This document shows, piece by piece, positions 15,711-24,364 of a stretch of 29,653 bases of DNA. Position numbers and translations under genes: made by a program. Within the stretch, counting starts at the first letter, position 1. The number at the start of each line of letters is the position of its first letter. The stretch is from Abditibacteriota bacterium (GTDB lineage: Bacteria; Armatimonadota; UBA5829), in assembly GCA_017959625.1 (NCBI GenBank), contig JAGDAG010000302.1, positions 1-29,653 of the forward strand, read 5' to 3'. The notes below the pieces were generated by a model, which was not told where the DNA came from, made no database searches, and saw only the letters and a list, made by a program, of their open reading frames with translations.

Positions 15711-17050
15711 TTCGGCCCGCCTTCGGCCTCCCGGGCCAGAACGCCGGTAAAGCCGTAAAGCCCTCCCCGGACCACCACGGCGTCGGCCATGGTCCCCACG
15801 GCGGGCTGGGGCCCTTCGAAATTAAAGGTCTTCCCCTGGTCCGTAAGGCCGGTCCTCTGCCCTTCTCTCGCAGCGTCGCCGTGGACCAGCACCCTGACCT
15901 TTTTGTCCGCCATAGCGCTGTTTATCTCCACCGTAATGGCATTCTGGAGCCGGATAAGGCGCTGGAGCCTTTTGTTTTTCTCCTTCATGGGCATCTGGCC
16001 GTCCATAGAGGCGGCGGGGGTCCCGGGAATGGGATTGAAGCTGAACATAAAGGCCGAATCAAACCGGACCTGCTCGGCAAGGCGGAGGGTGTTTTCGAAA
16101 TTCTGTTCCGTCTCCCCCGGAAAGCCCGCTATAAAATCTGTGGTCACGGCCACGCCCGCGACCCTTTTTCTGAGAGCAGCCACCAGTTCCTCTATATGCT
16201 CCGCCGTATAGCGCCTGTTCATGGCCCGGAGAATATCGTTATCGCCGCTCTGGACAGCAAGATGGATATGCTTCGACACTTTGGAAAGGCTGCCCATAGC
16301 GTCTATCAGCTCCGGGGAAAGGTCCTTGGGATGCGAGGTGGTAAAGCGGATCCGTTCTATGCCGCCGATCCCGTTCACTTCGGCGAGAAGCTCCGGGAAG
16401 GTGATACCGCCGGAATACGAATTGACGTTCTGCCCCAGCAGAGTGACTTCCTTGGTCCCTCCCGCGGCCAGCCGGGAGATCTCGGAAACTATTTCCCGGT
16501 GATCCCGGCTTCTTTCCCGGCCTCTCGTATACGGCACTATGCAATACGAACAAAAGTTATTGCAGCCGAACATGATGGGAACGAATTCTCTCAGCGAAGG
16601 CGAAAGCCTTTCCGTCCTGTTGGGAAGGGGGAGCGGGCTGCCGGTAACGGTATCCGGGATATCCAGCTCCGAAAAAAAGCCTGCCGGAGACGTTTCGGCC
16701 TTCTCTATAAGCAAAGGTATCCTGTCGATCCGGTGGGTGCCGCACACACAGTTCACAAAAGGCCTTCCCCGCCTGAGGGCTCTGCCCATCCTCTGGGCCA
16801 TACAGCCGTAAACGCCGATTATCAGCCCGGGGTTCTGTTCGGCCTTGATCATGGCAAGCTCCCCCAGCCTGGAAAGCACTTTGTTTTCCGGCTTCTGCCT
16901 TACGGAACACGTCACAAGAACGGCCACTTGACATTCCTCCGGAGAGGCCCCGGGGACGTATCCCGCTTTTTTGAGAAGATCCGCTATCTGGCGGGAATCC
17001 TCCTCGTTCATCTGGCAGCCCCAGGTGTATATTATAAACTTTCGGGTCAT
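15707..17050 (-). CDS. miaB: tRNA-2-methylthio-N6-dimethylallyladenosine synthase MiaB
   Basis: 447-aa methylthiotransferase. The N-terminal UPF0004 domain supplies three cluster Cys (WGCQMN at 12, LVTCSV at about 48, YGCMAQ at about 82). The radical SAM cluster is CNNFCSYCIVPYTRGRERSR (about 163 onward), followed by GQNVNSY and TDFIAGFPGET. A C-terminal TRAM domain (VRVLVHGDA...GLTDQGKTFNFEG...GLYGFTGVL) binds tRNA. The enzyme adds a methylthio group to i6A37 of tRNAs reading UNN codons. YTRGRERSR and the mutS linkage favour MiaB over MtaB or RimO. It starts 8 nt after the TPR gene with a poor SD, so translation probably relies on coupling. Confidence 0.94.
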   Translation of the reverse strand: MTRKFIIYTWGCQMNEEDSRQIADLLKKAGYVPGASPEECQVAVLVTCSVRQKPENKVLSRLGELAMIKAEQNPGLIIGVYGCMAQRMGRALRRGRPFVNCVCGTHRIDRIPLLIEKAETSPAGFFSELDIPDTVTGSPLPLPNRTERLSPSLREFVPIMFGCNNFCSYCIVPYTRGRERSRDHREIVSEISRLAAGGTKEVTLLGQNVNSYSGGITFPELLAEVNGIGGIERIRFTTSHPKDLSPELIDAMGSLSKVSKHIHLAVQSGDNDILRAMNRRYTAEHIEELVAALRKRVAGVAVTTDFIAGFPGETEQNFENTLRLAEQVRFDSAFMFSFNPIPGTPAASMDGQMPMKEKNKRLQRLIRLQNAITVEINSAMADKKVRVLVHGDAAREGQRTGLTDQGKTFNFEGPQPAVGTMADAVVVRGGLYGFTGVLAREAEGGPK

Positions 17051-17058
17051 TTCAGGAT

Positions 17059-18567
17059 CTATACACCGGCTTTTATCCTGTTTTCCGCCTGCTCCACAAA
17101 ATCCTCCGCCGCGGACAGCGATTCGTCGTCGCGGCTTTCGTAAAAATCATCAAAACCGGAAGCGGCGGAATTCAGCAGGTTTCCCGTCAGCTTCAGATTT
17201 CCGAAATTCGTATTCGGATCCATGAGGGCCATCTGATTGACGGCGAGAAGCAGAGAATCTATCTTGTTTTTGAAGCTTTTGATCTTTTCCGGTACGCTCG
17301 CTTTTCCGGGTTCGGTTTTTGTCACGGTATACCCGAAGCTCTTTATCTCGGCGGTATATTTCGAAAGAGCGGTGAGAAGCAAAGCGTTCATGGTGCGGGA
17401 ACGCTTCAGGATGGTGTAATAATCCCCCGTCGCCCCTCTTCCGTTCATGGTCTTCAGTATGGAAGCGGCCTCCGTGAAACGCTGGCTGTTGGCGTAAAGA
17501 TACACCAGCCGTTCGTAGGCTCTCCAGTCCGACGGATTCGACAATATGATGCCGTTGTATTTTTCTATGGCTTCCTGCGACTTTCCCGCCAGCCATAGCT
17601 TATCCGCCTCCGCAAGGGCGCCGGAGACCGCAGGGCTTTTCGCACCCGGGGTTTTGACGGTCACCGAAACGGGCGGCTTGACGTCTCTTTGTTTTTCGTC
17701 GGAGATGTCAAAACGCACCCTGCTCTCGTATTTCGTTTTCAGCTCGCCGATATCGTTGCCTCTGTAGCCCATGTTTATGGCGGTATAATAGCATTCCAGA
17801 GCATCCTTGTAAAGCTGCTTTTCATAGTATATCTCTGCAAGCTTCAGCCGCAGCTCCGGATCGTTGGGGTCCAGATCTATCTCCCTGCGGATCACCCTGT
17901 AGGCCTCGGAATAATCCTTTTCCTTCATGGCTGCCGCAAAAAGGTTGTCCAGGGCTTTTTTGTCCAGCTCCGAAAGGTCGTTTTTCGCCGGCGCGTCGGA
18001 AACGCTTTCGCTGTTTTCCCCCGTGATCACAGGCTTTTCTTCATCGGTATAGTTTGCATTCACTCCGAACATACTGTTTATGAGCCTGCTCACGATCCCG
18101 CTGCAGGCGGTATGGAGAGAATTTCCCGAGGGGTTGTCGTCGGTTATCTGCGCTGTGCCGTTTTCCGAAAACACCCTGTCGCTCTTCAGCTCGTATATAC
18201 TGAAGCTTATGTTCAGCTTCCCGTCGCTTCTGGTGACCTGGGAAACGGCTACGTAGTCGTATTTCAGTTCCTTTGCCACCTTGATCTTTGAAGTCACCGG
18301 AGCATTGGACGCTATTTCGTCCGAAGTGAGCTTTCCCCTGTTCACGGCAAGGACCACCACCGGATGCTCCGGGTTGAAGATCAGCGTAGAAAACATATTG
18401 CTTTTATCGGCGTAGAAACGGAAGGTTTTTGCGGTAAGGCGCGAATCGCTTTCCTTTGCTCCGCTTCCGGGATCGGAATTGAATATCAGCAGAGTGGGAA
18501 GGGCGTCCTGCGCAAAAACGCTTCCGGCAAGCAGCATGGCGGCGAGAAACACTAAAAGCTTTTTCAT
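17059..18567 (-). CDS. Exported TPR protein with N-terminal CsgG/TolB-like region
   Basis: 502-aa protein with signal peptide MKKLLVFLAAMLLAGSVFA cleaved before QDALP. Residues about 25-170 include AKELKYDYVAVSQVTRSDGKLNISFSIYELKSDRV, the look of periplasmic proteins that compute an accessory function (CsgG/TolB/FlgT-like); this is a weak resemblance. TPR-like helices follow (KDYSEAYRVIRREIDLDPNDPELRLKLAEIYYEKQLYKDALECYYTAINMG at about 215-270, and KSQEAIEKYNGIILSNPSDWRAYERLVYLYANSQRFTEAASIL at about 325-370). The C-terminus is helical. It probably acts as a periplasmic scaffold. It lies 4 nt after another TPR protein, between ruvB and miaB, so it is co-transcribed with repair genes without an obvious shared function. 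Confidence 0.72.
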   Translation of the reverse strand: MKKLLVFLAAMLLAGSVFAQDALPTLLIFNSDPGSGAKESDSRLTAKTFRFYADKSNMFSTLIFNPEHPVVVLAVNRGKLTSDEIASNAPVTSKIKVAKELKYDYVAVSQVTRSDGKLNISFSIYELKSDRVFSENGTAQITDDNPSGNSLHTACSGIVSRLINSMFGVNANYTDEEKPVITGENSESVSDAPAKNDLSELDKKALDNLFAAAMKEKDYSEAYRVIRREIDLDPNDPELRLKLAEIYYEKQLYKDALECYYTAINMGYRGNDIGELKTKYESRVRFDISDEKQRDVKPPVSVTVKTPGAKSPAVSGALAEADKLWLAGKSQEAIEKYNGIILSNPSDWRAYERLVYLYANSQRFTEAASILKTMNGRGATGDYYTILKRSRTMNALLLTALSKYTAEIKSFGYTVTKTEPGKASVPEKIKSFKNKIDSLLLAVNQMALMDPNTNFGNLKLTGNLLNSAASGFDDFYESRDDESLSAAEDFVEQAENRIKAGV

Positions 18568-18571
18568 ATGC

Positions 18572-19783
18572 TTAATACCCCAGGAGTGTGTTTATGGTAT
18601 CGATATTGGACTTGCAGAATTCCGGCTTGTTTCCTTTTGCCCTCTCGGACTGGTAGATCTCCTTTGCCGCAAGGGCGTTTTTGCGCATCTCGTCGTAATT
18701 GCCCATATCTGCGGCTTTCATGGCGGATTTAAGAAGGCTGTTGGCAGTCTTCAGCCGGGCCGAACCGTCTCCGGAAGGTTTTTCTTTTTCCTTTTCCTGC
18801 CCTTTGACGTCCTCTCTTTCCACCTTTAAGGGATTCGCCTTTTCCCCCGTTTTTTCATCGCTTTCTTTTGACGGCCTGAGTTCAAAATCACTGTAAGGCA
18901 CCCGGGAAGTATCGGAAGCGGGCTCCCGTCTCGTGGCATACCAGTCGGCAGTAGTCTTGCGGTCTTTTGTTTCCGAAGCCTGCGGAGAGCCTCCGGCCTT
19001 GATATGGCTGCCCTTGTCCACAAGGGTCGCCGGATCGCGGACCTCGCGGCGTTTTGCGTTGTTCTGCTGTTCCTCCAGCTGAGCCCTGTATTCCGGAGAC
19101 TGGTAAGTGTAAGTCATCATCGGCCCGTTGTAATCCGCTCCGTAATCCGTATTCCCCGCAGCGGGGGGCGCGGCGGCGCCGGAAACATACTGCTCCGAAG
19201 CGGCGGGGGCCGGCGTCTTTGCCGCGGCGGCCTTTTCCGCATCCCGACGGCTGCTGTGGACGGATACCGCATAGGATATGATACCGGCCGTGAGGAACAC
19301 GGCGCAGCAGGCGCAGACACACAGCGCTTTAAAGGATCTTTTGCCTTTGTTTTCCTCATACCAGGCGGACGCTTTCTCACGGAAAGCGGCAAAGGCCTTT
19401 TTCAGTTTTTCGGCAAATTCGAAGGATATATTCTCCGACGGCCGGCTTTTCCGTCCGTACAGCTTCTTCTTGAGCTTTTCGGCTTTTGCCTGCTCTGCCA
19501 CGCTGTCATGGGATATGCTGATTATCCTGAGATAATTGTCCAGGGCCTTTGTCAGGTATTCCCGTTCTCCTTCGGTATCGCCGGCTTCGCTGTTGGCCTG
19601 CGCCAGCTTCTCGTAAACCAGCGCAAGCACCGAAAGCGCGTTCACGTTTTCCGGCTGGCTCTCAAGCATGCTTTCGGCCAAAGTCGCGGCGTCGGCGTAT
19701 TCTCCTTCGTTATACTGGTCCCAGAGAAGATCAAGCATCTGCTTTTCTTCGGCAGAACCCGGATACTTGTTATTTTCACTCAT
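18572..19783 (-). CDS. Membrane-anchored TPR protein with proline/alanine- and Lys/Glu-rich linker
   Basis: 403-aa protein of unknown function. The N-terminal cytoplasmic part (about 10-105) is a TPR-type helical repeat (YNEGEYADAATLAESMLESQPENVNALSVLALVYEKL). A single membrane segment lies at about 151-173 and is unusually Cys-rich (ALCVCACCAVFL). The extracytoplasmic part starts with an Ala/Pro-rich linker, then Tyr-rich and strongly charged low-complexity sequence, and ends with a helical repeat (LLKSAMKAADMGNYDEMRKNALAAKEIY). Two ATGs compete: 19789 overlaps the ruvB stop but its SD is 1 nt away, whereas 19783 has GGAG at 7 nt, so 19783 is chosen. With the next gene it forms a TPR pair, plausibly acting together in the envelope. 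Confidence 0.7.
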   Translation of the reverse strand: MSENNKYPGSAEEKQMLDLLWDQYNEGEYADAATLAESMLESQPENVNALSVLALVYEKLAQANSEAGDTEGEREYLTKALDNYLRIISISHDSVAEQAKAEKLKKKLYGRKSRPSENISFEFAEKLKKAFAAFREKASAWYEENKGKRSFKALCVCACCAVFLTAGIISYAVSVHSSRRDAEKAAAAKTPAPAASEQYVSGAAAPPAAGNTDYGADYNGPMMTYTYQSPEYRAQLEEQQNNAKRREVRDPATLVDKGSHIKAGGSPQASETKDRKTTADWYATRREPASDTSRVPYSDFELRPSKESDEKTGEKANPLKVEREDVKGQEKEKEKPSGDGSARLKTANSLLKSAMKAADMGNYDEMRKNALAAKEIYQSERAKGNKPEFCKSNIDTINTLLGY

Positions 19784-19785
19784 TG

Positions 19786-20856
19786 TCATTCTCCAGTCCT
19801 GAAAGACAGCAATCCGTTTTCGGCAAATCCCGTTTCGGGAGTTTTTATCTCTATCCCCATGTGTTCGTAAGCAAGAGGCGTGGCCATACGGCCCCTGGCG
19901 GTCCTGTTGATAAAGCCTTTTTGGATCAGATAGGGCTCATGGGCGTCTTCTATGGTATCCTTTTCTTCGCCTATGGCGGCGGACAGGGTATCCAGCCCCA
20001 CCGGTCCGCCCTGGTATTTCTCTATGATGGTAAGAAGAAGGCGCCTGTCTGCCGAATCCAGCCCGGCTTCGTCTATCTCCAGCATGGCAAGCCCTTCCCG
20101 GGCCGTTTGGAGATCGATCTTCCCGCCGCATTTCACCTCGGCGTAATCCCTGACTCTTTTCAGTATGCGGTTGGCGATCCGGGGCGTCCCCCTGCTCCTG
20201 GACGCTATCTCCAGGGCGCCGTCCCTGGTGATCTCCGTTTCAAAAAGGCCGGCAGTCCTCTGGACTATCAGGGCAAGAGACTCCGTGTCATAAAAATCAA
20301 AATTATGCACTATGCCGAACCTTGTCCGCAAAGGGTTGGTGATCATGCCCGCTCTCGTAGTCGCCCCCACAAGGGTAAAGGGCTTGATATCCACCTTTAT
20401 GGTCCTGGCGCTGGGGCCGGAACCCACTACGAAATCAAGCTTGAAATCCTCCATTGCGGGATACAGCATCTCCTCGACGGAACGGTTCAGCCTGTGGATC
20501 TCATCGATAAACAGCACGGAATTGGGCTCCAGGTTCGTAAGGACGGCCACAAGATCGCCCTGCTTTTCTATGGCAGGCCCGGAGGTGCTTTTTATGGGGA
20601 CCTCCATCTCGTTGGCTATTATATACGCCAGGGTGGTTTTTCCCAGCCCCGGAGGGCCGTAAAGCAGCACGTGGTCCAGGGCTTCGTTCCTGTTTTTTGC
20701 AGCCTGTATGTATATCCGGAGGTTTCCGGCTATCTTGTCTCTTCCTATCAGCTCGGAAAAACGCCGCGGACGGAGAGAAAACTCCGCATCCTGATCCTCC
20801 GGCAGCCTGGCGGGAGCCACAAACCTTTCTGTGTATTCGTTCTTTTCTATGGCCAT
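19786..20856 (-). CDS. ruvB: Holliday junction branch-migration ATPase RuvB
   Basis: 356-aa AAA+ protein. It has LRPRRFSELIGRDKI, Walker A YGPPGLGKTTLA, Walker B VLFIDEIHRLNR, the sensor/Arg-finger region VGATTRAGMITNPLRTRFG, and RSRGTPRIANRILKRVRDYAE. The C-terminal winged helix (GPVGLDTLSAAIGEEKDTIEDAHEPYLIQKGFINRTARGR) binds DNA. Hexamers drive branch migration with RuvA. Two consecutive ATGs exist at 20859 and 20856; GGAGG is only 3 nt from the first and 6 nt from the second, so the second is preferred. It abuts ruvA. No ruvC lies in the window. Confidence 0.97.
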   Translation of the reverse strand: MAIEKNEYTERFVAPARLPEDQDAEFSLRPRRFSELIGRDKIAGNLRIYIQAAKNRNEALDHVLLYGPPGLGKTTLAYIIANEMEVPIKSTSGPAIEKQGDLVAVLTNLEPNSVLFIDEIHRLNRSVEEMLYPAMEDFKLDFVVGSGPSARTIKVDIKPFTLVGATTRAGMITNPLRTRFGIVHNFDFYDTESLALIVQRTAGLFETEITRDGALEIASRSRGTPRIANRILKRVRDYAEVKCGGKIDLQTAREGLAMLEIDEAGLDSADRRLLLTIIEKYQGGPVGLDTLSAAIGEEKDTIEDAHEPYLIQKGFINRTARGRMATPLAYEHMGIEIKTPETGFAENGLLSFRTGE

Positions 20857-20859
20857 CAT

Positions 20860-21438
20860 TTACCTCCCGGCAGCGCGGCTGACGGAAAGCCGGATCAGTT
20901 CGGACAGATCTGTCTCGCCGGTTTCCGAAAGGGTGTCGGAAACAGCCTTTCTCGATTCGCTGCGGCTGTATCCCAGGGATACCAGCACGTCCACCGCTTC
21001 CGCAAACAGTCTGGGGTCGCCGCTTCCCCCGGCGGAGGCAGGCATATCGGAGAGTCTGTCCCTTAAGTCAAGGATTATCTGCTGAGCGGTTTTTTTGCCC
21101 ACGTTGGGTATGCGGCAGAGAGCGGCGGCGTCCTCGGTGAGCACGGCGTTTATGATGTCGCTGCACGAAAGTACCGAAAGAGCGGCCACGGCGGATTTCG
21201 GCCCGAGCCCCTTTACCAAAATGAGCCTGTCGAATATCTGCTGCTCTTCCGGCGTCTCAAAACCGTAAAGGCTGATGGCGTCCTCCCTGACTACGGTAGT
21301 CACAAAGAGTTCCACCTCCTCGCCGGTCCTGGCCAGAAGCGACGACGGGCAGTAAACGGTATAACCGACTCCGCCGGTTCTGACAACTATACTGTCTTCC
21401 TTCGAAAGGATGATCTTTCCGTTCAGATAGCCGATCAT
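20860..21438 (-). CDS. ruvA: Holliday junction DNA-binding protein RuvA
   Basis: 192-aa RuvA. Domain I is an OB-fold (MIGYLNGKIILSKEDSIVVRTGGVGYTVYCP, and LYGFETPEEQQIFDRLILVKGLGPKSA). Domain II carries two helix-hairpin-helix motifs (KGLGPKSAVAALSVL and IPNVGKKTAQQIILDLRDRL), and domain III is the RuvB-contacting C-terminus (AVDVLVSLGYSRSESRKAV). Tetramers hold the four-way junction for RuvB. It lies 12 nt after hisG and immediately before ruvB, the usual ruvAB arrangement, although the customary ruvC is missing locally. Confidence 0.96.
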   Translation of the reverse strand: MIGYLNGKIILSKEDSIVVRTGGVGYTVYCPSSLLARTGEEVELFVTTVVREDAISLYGFETPEEQQIFDRLILVKGLGPKSAVAALSVLSCSDIINAVLTEDAAALCRIPNVGKKTAQQIILDLRDRLSDMPASAGGSGDPRLFAEAVDVLVSLGYSRSESRKAVSDTLSETGETDLSELIRLSVSRAAGR

Positions 21439-21450
21439 ATCCGTACCCCG

Positions 21451-22317
21451 TCAGAAAATGACCTTGCTCAGAGGGTATTCAACTATGCCGGAAGCCCCGG
21501 CCCGCTTGAGCTTCGGAACTATATTCCTGACTTCCTTGCTGTCGATGATTATTTCCAGAGCCACCCAGCCCCTGTCGGAAAGCTCGTTTATGGTAGGCTT
21601 TTCAAGGGCGGGAAGAATAGAAACTATAGCCTCGGTCTTTTCTTTGGGAGCATTCATCTTGAGGCCCACAAGGTTCTCGGCAGTCAGCGCCGCCTGAAGC
21701 ATAGTGGCCATATTTTCTATTTTTTCTCTTTTTACCGGATCCTCCCACGAAGCCTTGTTGCAGATCAGCCGGGTGGTGGAGACCAGTATCTCGTCCAGTA
21801 TGGCAAGGCCGTGGGCCTTAAGGGTGGATCCGGTCTCGGTCCCCTCGACTATGGCGTCCACCAGCTCCGGTACCTTGACCTCGGTGGCGCCCCAGGAGAA
21901 TTCCACCTTTACGTTTATGCCTTTTTCCGCAAAATACTTTTTGGTCACGTTGACAAGCTCGGTGGCAACGGTTTTTCCTTCCAGATCCTCCGCGCGCTTG
22001 ATATCCGAATCCACTGGGGCGGCAAGCACCCACCTGTAGGGGCGGGAGGTGGCCTTGGAATAGACCAGCTCGCAAACCTCCACTACGTCTGCGGAACATT
22101 CGCAAACGTTGTCGTAGCCGGTTATCCCGAAATCCACTGCCCCCATCTCCACGTATCTGGGGATCTCCTGGGCTCTCAGCAGAATGGCGTCCACTTCCGG
22201 GTCGTCCACTCCGGGAGTGTAAGAACGGCTGCGGACGGAAAAGTTCCAGCCCGCTTTCTCAAAAAGATGAAACGTTGCTTCCTGCAACGAACCTTTGGGC
22301 AATGCTATTTTTACCAA
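21451..22317 (-). CDS. hisG: ATP phosphoribosyltransferase, long form (HisG), TTG start
   Basis: 288-aa HisG of the long, HisZ-independent type. It catalyses the first step of histidine synthesis (ATP + PRPP to phosphoribosyl-ATP). The catalytic part has MVKIALPKGSLQEAT, RAQEIPRYVEMGAVDFGITGYDNV and VELVDAIVEGTETGSTLKAHGL (PRPP loop-like). The extra C-terminal domain (about 210-288, ending SDRGWVALEIIIDSKEVRNIVPKLKRAGASGIVEYPLSKVIF) is the ACT-like histidine-sensing regulatory domain. The start is TTG at 22315-22317: AAAAGGAG lies 8 nt upstream and the conserved N-terminus starts there. It is isolated from other his genes, lying between rnc and ruvA in one run. Confidence 0.93.
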   Translation of the reverse strand: MVKIALPKGSLQEATFHLFEKAGWNFSVRSRSYTPGVDDPEVDAILLRAQEIPRYVEMGAVDFGITGYDNVCECSADVVEVCELVYSKATSRPYRWVLAAPVDSDIKRAEDLEGKTVATELVNVTKKYFAEKGINVKVEFSWGATEVKVPELVDAIVEGTETGSTLKAHGLAILDEILVSTTRLICNKASWEDPVKREKIENMATMLQAALTAENLVGLKMNAPKEKTEAIVSILPALEKPTINELSDRGWVALEIIIDSKEVRNIVPKLKRAGASGIVEYPLSKVIF

Positions 22318-22333
22318 GATATATGCTCCTTTT

Positions 22334-24364
22334 TTACTGTATCAGCGCCAGATACGGCTTCAGCAGTTTATAATCCAATTCTTCCGGCGCCACGTTACCC
22401 AGCGCCGACAACGCCGCTGCGGCGCCGGCAGCCTGGCCCGTGGCTATAACGGCAGGCATGATCCTTATGGCGCCCATCCCTTCCTGGGTGGCCGATATGA
22501 TCCTTCCGCAGCAAAGCAGGCCGGTGGTATCTGCGGCCGTAAGGCAGCGGTACGGGATATCATACCAGTCTCCCGGCGCCGGTTTTGCCGCCTGTTTTTT
22601 TGATTCCTTTATGCTGTATCCCTCGCCGGAAGGGGCGTGGACGTCCACGGGATACGCCAGGGAACAGACCCTGTCTCTGTGTTTCCTGCCGCTTCTGACG
22701 TCGGCTGCCGAAAAAACGCAGGCTCCCTTTACCCTGTAGCTCTCCCGAATGCCCAGCAAATCGGCGCGTTTCAGGAGGTACGCTTTCCGGAACCCGGGGA
22801 CGTACTCCCTCAGGAAGGCAAGCACCTGCTCCGCCTGGCGCGTACATTCCTTTTTGCCCCGCTTTATCTCGGCGGCGGAACAGGGGTCCTTTATGCCCAC
22901 GTGGGTCTGATTGAATACCACGGCGTCGTATTTTGGGCTTTGGGTCTTTCTGTAAAGGAAGAACACCATATCTCCGGGAAAATCGTATCCCTTTTCCCTT
23001 TTGGCTTTTTCCACAAGAGAAAAGAACCCCGCGGGGCTGTAGTTAGCAAGCGAGACCGCGTTTATATCGTCATCTTTTTCCAGCTTCGGAAAAAGGAAAT
23101 CTTCGGGATGGCCGGCTGCATAGCGGAGGGCCTCTTTTATTTCTACGCCTCCCACGTCGAACATAAGGGTCGCGGCCTGTATATCGCCGTTTTCGTCCCC
23201 CAGCATGGTTTCCGCTCCCAGGCTCCTCGCCAGGACGGCGTCTCCGGATGCGTCCACCACCCGCCGGGCCAGAACGAACCTTTTATCGAGAGTGACCGCA
23301 AAAGCCTCCCTCGAAGCCCTTTCGGCGGACACGAAACCGTTTTCCGGCAGAAACTCTATGTTCTCCTCGCCGGCAAGCATCTCCGAAAGCGCCTCTTTCA
23401 TTGCCTCGGAATCAAAGCAATTCACCCGAAGAGCATGCTTTTCCTTCAGCCGTTCCCGTATCTCGTCGAACAGCCCGCCCACAAGGGGCTTCCCGTCGGA
23501 AGAGCAGTGGGTCATAAAGGGGTTCACCAGGCCGAAGACGGCGAGCCCTCCCGGGCCGGGGAGCCTGTCGCAGATGACAACGGAAGCGCCGGCCCTGGCC
23601 GCCGCGACTGCGGCGGACACTCCCGCAAGGCCCGCTCCCACCACACAGACGTCCCACGTTTTTTCAAGCTCGCTTTTGGCAATTTCAAGGGCCTTCGCCG
23701 CCGCCGACTTTTCCGCCGCTTTTTTGGACTTCCCCTCGCTTTCCGCGATCCTTCTCCCGTTTATTAATACGGAAACTGTAAAGGTTTTGTTGTGGGCAAG
23801 CCCCGTTTCTTTTTCGGTGACGTATTCCGGAACGGACCGGAACACGCTTTGGGTAAGGACCTGGAGCGCCGATTTCGGATCGTTGTTTGCGATGATGCCG
23901 CCGGCGTTTTTCAGGGTGGCGCCAAGTTGCTCCAGAACGAACCTTTTTGCGGCGCCTTCTCCGTTGCTCAGCAGGATGGCTGCTGTCAGCGCCTCGAAAA
24001 CGTCGCAAAGTATAGAGGGATGGAGCGCAAGCCCTGTATCCTTTTCGCTTTCGCCCACCTCCAGGAATTCATAAAGCCTCAGCCTGAGGGCGGCTTCGGA
24101 AAGGCTCGGTTCGCTGACGACAGCCGCCTTCATCCGCGAAAGCTCCCCCTCGGGGCTTTCCGGATAGTTTTCATAAAGATACTCCGCAACTATCTGCCCT
24201 ACGATGCTGTCCCCGAGAAACTCGAGCCTTTCGTTGGACGCCTGCGACGGATCGTCCTGGAGCACCGATCTATGAACGAAGCACTCCTCCAGAAGAGGGG
24301 AAGGAACAAGCTTCAGGCCCGTTCTTTCCGAAAGCGCTTCGGCCGAAACCTTTGCAAAAGCCAT
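22334..24364 (-). CDS. rnc: Ribonuclease III fused to a FAD-dependent oxidoreductase
   Basis: 676-aa single frame with two complete enzymes. Residues 1-235 are RNase III: NERLEFLGDS (44-53, catalytic Glu48 and Asp52), DVFEALTAAI (121-130, Asp121 and Glu124), then a dsRNA-binding domain (DPKSALQVLTQ...GKSKKAAEKSAAAKAL). From 236 a second protein begins at TWDVCVVGAGLAGVSAAVAAARAG, a Rossmann dinucleotide motif with the look of an N-terminus. FAD_oxidored-type sequence follows (ARRVVDASGDAVLARSLGAE, LGIRESYRVKGACVF, and MGAIRIMPAVIATGQAAGAAAALSAL). Both parts look catalytically intact. RNase III processes rRNA and dsRNA; the substrate of the oxidoreductase is unknown. The ATG abuts the aminotransferase stop (TAAATG). 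The junction resembles an ATGA overlap that lost two bases (see findings). Confidence 0.87.
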   Translation of the reverse strand: MAFAKVSAEALSERTGLKLVPSPLLEECFVHRSVLQDDPSQASNERLEFLGDSIVGQIVAEYLYENYPESPEGELSRMKAAVVSEPSLSEAALRLRLYEFLEVGESEKDTGLALHPSILCDVFEALTAAILLSNGEGAAKRFVLEQLGATLKNAGGIIANNDPKSALQVLTQSVFRSVPEYVTEKETGLAHNKTFTVSVLINGRRIAESEGKSKKAAEKSAAAKALEIAKSELEKTWDVCVVGAGLAGVSAAVAAARAGASVVICDRLPGPGGLAVFGLVNPFMTHCSSDGKPLVGGLFDEIRERLKEKHALRVNCFDSEAMKEALSEMLAGEENIEFLPENGFVSAERASREAFAVTLDKRFVLARRVVDASGDAVLARSLGAETMLGDENGDIQAATLMFDVGGVEIKEALRYAAGHPEDFLFPKLEKDDDINAVSLANYSPAGFFSLVEKAKREKGYDFPGDMVFFLYRKTQSPKYDAVVFNQTHVGIKDPCSAAEIKRGKKECTRQAEQVLAFLREYVPGFRKAYLLKRADLLGIRESYRVKGACVFSAADVRSGRKHRDRVCSLAYPVDVHAPSGEGYSIKESKKQAAKPAPGDWYDIPYRCLTAADTTGLLCCGRIISATQEGMGAIRIMPAVIATGQAAGAAAALSALGNVAPEELDYKLLKPYLALIQ

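Noticed and set aside
19549..21066. 505-codon plus-strand frame over ruvAB
   Set aside because: Antisense to ruvA, ruvB and the TPR gene, which are unmistakable; high G+C explains the long open frame.
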